A stretch of DNA of 5,904 bases from Vicinamibacteria bacterium. Lineage in GTDB: Bacteria; Acidobacteriota; Vicinamibacteria; Fen-336; JAGNNV01. The notes beneath the pieces were generated by a model. The model had not been told where the DNA came from. It searched no databases and saw nothing but the letters and a program-made list of their open reading frames with translations. The stretch covers positions 1 to 5,904 of the forward strand of contig JAENWE010000186.1 in the NCBI GenBank assembly GCA_016650185.1, written 5' to 3'. Of this stretch, positions 4,112 through 5,904 are shown piece after piece (the first letter of the stretch is position 1; each line of letters opens with the position of its first letter). Position numbers and translations under genes: made by a program.

Positions 4112-5904
4112 ATGACGACTCGCCCCGCGTGCCTCGCTCTCCTGCTCCTCCTCCCCTCATTCTCAAATCCCTCAGTTGCTCAGGACATGGCCATCAAACC
4201 CAAGACTGCCGCCGACGCCAAGGCCTTCACCGACAAGGCCGAGAAAGAACTCTTCGCTCTTGCGAACGCCGCCTCCCGTGCGGACTGGGTGAAGGCCACC
4301 TACATCACAGATGACACCGAGGCGATCTCCGCCGAGGCCACCCAAAGGTACACGGAGGCCGCGGTGGCTGCGGCCAAGAAGGCGGCCTCGTTCGACGGGG
4401 TCAAGGTCGCTCCTGACGTCGCCCGCAAGCTGAACCTCCTCAAGGTCGCCCTCGTCACTCCCGCACCCACCGGCTCGATCGAAAGCAAGGAGGTCGCCAC
4501 TCTGGCCAACCGTCTCGAAGGGACGTACGGCAAGGGCAAGTACACCCGCACCACGAAAGAGGGAAAGCAGGAAACCCTCGACCTCGCCCAGCTCTCGGAC
4601 ATCCTGGTGCGCTCTCGCGACCCCAAGGAAATGGAAGAGGCCTGGGCCGGCTGGCACAGCATCGCCAGACCGATGAAGAAGGACTTCCAACGCTTCGTGG
4701 AACTGCAAAACAAGGGCGCTCGTCAGCTCGGCTTCAAGGACACAGGCGCCCTGTGGCGGTCCAAGTACGACATGGCTCCCGACGCTTTCGCTCGGGAAGT
4801 GGATCGGCTCTGGGAACAGATGAAGCCGCTCTATCTCTCGCTGCATGCCTATGTCCGCAAACGCCTGAGTGCGACCTACGGTCCCGGCGTCGTGCCCGAG
4901 AAAGGGCCCATCCCTGCCCATCTCCTGGGCAACATGTGGGCTCAGCAGTGGGGGAACATCGAGCCTCTGGTGGCGCCCAAAGATACGGATCCCGGGTTCG
5001 ACCTCACCGCCCGCCTCAAGGAAAAGAAGATCGATGAGCTGGAGATGGTCCGCTATGGCGAGCGCTTCTTCACCTCGCTTGGCTTCGATCCCCTGCCCCA
5101 GACCTTCTGGGACCGGTCGCTCTTCGTCAAACCGAAGGATCGAGACGTGGTTTGCCACGCCAGCGCCTGGGACGTCGACAACGACAACGACCTGCGCATC
5201 AAGATGTGCATCGAAATCACCGGGGAAGATTTCAGCACCATTCATCACGAACTCGGCCACAACTTCTATCAGCGCGCCTACAACCAGAAGCCCTTTCTCT
5301 TCCGCGACAGCGCCAACGACGGCTTTCACGAGGCCATCGGCGACACCATCGCTCTCTCCATCACCCCTTCCTACCTCAAGCAGCTCGGCCTCATCGACCA
5401 GGAGCCCGATCCGTCGAAGGACATTGGCCTGCTCCTTCGAATGGCCCTCGACAAGATCGCCTTTCTTCCCTTCGGCCTGCTCGTCGACCAGTATCGGTGG
5501 AAGATCTTCTCCGGCGAGATCACGCCGGCCGAGTACAACCAGGCCTGGTGGGATCTTCGGCTGAAGTACCAGGGCATCGCGCCGCCTCGAACGCGCACCG
5601 AAGACGACTTTGATGCCGCGGCCAAGTATCACGTGGCCGCGAATGTGCCCTACACCCGCTACTTCCTCGCCCACATCCAGCAGTTCCAGTTTCATCGCGC
5701 CTTGTGCCGGGTCGCGGGACAGTCCGGGCCGCTCAACCGCTGCTCCATCTACGGTTCGAAGGCGGCGGGCGCGAAGCTCGCATCCATGCTGGCCATGGGT
5801 GTCTCGAAGCCGTGGCCTGACGCCATGGAGGCGCTTACCGGCTCGCCTCAAATGGATGCCACCGCCATCCTTGACTACTTCGCGCCTCTTCAGAAATGGC
5901 TGGA
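4112..5904 (+). CDS. Exported M2 family zinc peptidyl-dipeptidase (angiotensin-converting enzyme homologue), 3' end outside window
   Basis: The frame is open from the ATG at 4112 to the window edge (597 codons). M2 enzymes release C-terminal dipeptides from peptides. Residues 1-23 form a signal peptide (MTTRPA, a Leu-rich core, then SVA before Gln24), so it acts outside the cytoplasm. Zinc site: HHELGH with His379, Glu380 and His383, plus Glu407 in DGFHEAIGD; the His383-Glu407 spacing of 24 equals that in human ACE. Substrate-site residues match human testis ACE with constant offsets: His349 and Ala350 (CHASAWD), Lys505, His507, Tyr514, Tyr517. Disulfide pairs Cys348/Cys366 and Cys532/Cys544 are kept; the first ACE pair is absent. 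The C-terminal stretch ending FAPLQKWL aligns with the end of the ACE catalytic domain, so little is missing. Start: AGG overlapping the upstream TAG stop, 4 bases before ATG. A second in-frame ATG at 4187 would lose the signal peptide. Confidence 0.95.
   Translation, partial: MTTRPACLALLLLLPSFSNPSVAQDMAIKPKTAADAKAFTDKAEKELFALANAASRADWVKATYITDDTEAISAEATQRYTEAAVAAAKKAASFDGVKVAPDVARKLNLLKVALVTPAPTGSIESKEVATLANRLEGTYGKGKYTRTTKEGKQETLDLAQLSDILVRSRDPKEMEEAWAGWHSIARPMKKDFQRFVELQNKGARQLGFKDTGALWRSKYDMAPDAFAREVDRLWEQMKPLYLSLHAYVRKRLSATYGPGVVPEKGPIPAHLLGNMWAQQWGNIEPLVAPKDTDPGFDLTARLKEKKIDELEMVRYGERFFTSLGFDPLPQTFWDRSLFVKPKDRDVVCHASAWDVDNDNDLRIKMCIEITGEDFSTIHHELGHNFYQRAYNQKPFLFRDSANDGFHEAIGDTIALSITPSYLKQLGLIDQEPDPSKDIGLLLRMALDKIAFLPFGLLVDQYRWKIFSGEITPAEYNQAWWDLRLKYQGIAPPRTRTEDDFDAAAKYHVAANVPYTRYFLAHIQQFQFHRALCRVAGQSGPLNRCSIYGSKAAGAKLASMLAMGVSKPWPDAMEALTGSPQMDATAILDYFAPLQKWL

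Noticed and set aside
2692..4113. A 473-codon open frame on the minus strand opposite the dehydrogenase and cyclodeaminase-family genes.
   Set aside because: It crosses two well-supported plus-strand genes and its translation is Arg/Pro/Gly-rich without motifs; a codon-bias artefact.
4172..5851. A 559-codon open frame on the minus strand opposite the peptidase gene.
   Set aside because: The plus strand carries a fully recognisable M2 peptidase across the whole span. The antisense translation is low-complexity (Gly, Val, Leu, Glu rich) with no recognised motif, as expected for a shadow frame in GC-rich coding DNA.
1..5904. Mobile elements, tRNA/rRNA genes, CRISPR arrays, toxin-antitoxin or defence genes.
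   Set aside because: No transposase or integrase motifs, direct-repeat arrays or cloverleaf-forming segments were seen, and known gene families explain nearly all of the window.

Overview
The window is GC-rich bacterial chromosomal DNA, gene-dense, with standard codon structure and no mobile elements, RNA genes or CRISPR repeats that I can see. The combination of a GluQ-type tRNA synthetase, a family 5 uracil-DNA glycosylase, a secreted M2 (ACE-type) peptidase and an ACADSB-like acyl-CoA dehydrogenase suits a free-living Gram-negative heterotroph, perhaps Acidobacteriota or a similar high-GC phylum. That placement is a guess: no marker in the window fixes the taxon.

Layout. (1) Positions 1-501, plus strand: the 3' end of a glutamyl-Q tRNA(Asp) synthetase gene. 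A small hairpin lies in the 20 bp between its stop and the next, convergent gene. (2) Positions 522-2141, minus strand: a two-gene unit, transcribed right to left, encoding a family 5 uracil-DNA glycosylase and then a secreted alpha/beta-hydrolase esterase, with 6 bp between them. (3) Positions 2142-2331: a 190-bp divergent intergenic region that must hold the promoters for both directions. It carries a 10-bp perfect palindrome and a strong Shine-Dalgarno followed by a 30-codon open frame that runs into the next gene. (4) Positions 2332-5904, plus strand: a tight three-gene run of short/branched-chain acyl-CoA dehydrogenase, stand-alone cyclodeaminase/cyclohydrolase-family protein (4-bp ATGA overlap), and an exported M2 zinc peptidase (5-bp gap) whose frame leaves the window a few codons before its expected end.

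How the genes fit together. The plus-strand run would couple acyl-CoA oxidation (branched-chain amino-acid breakdown), one-carbon folate chemistry and extracytoplasmic dipeptide release from peptides. A loose shared theme is use of peptides and amino acids as carbon source, but that is inference from order and spacing only. The minus-strand pair joins a cytoplasmic DNA-repair enzyme to an exported esterase and shows no obvious functional link. I did not find a novel multi-gene system. The most informative observations are the near-complete ACE active site with only one of two chloride sites predicted, and the possible leader ORF before the dehydrogenase gene.
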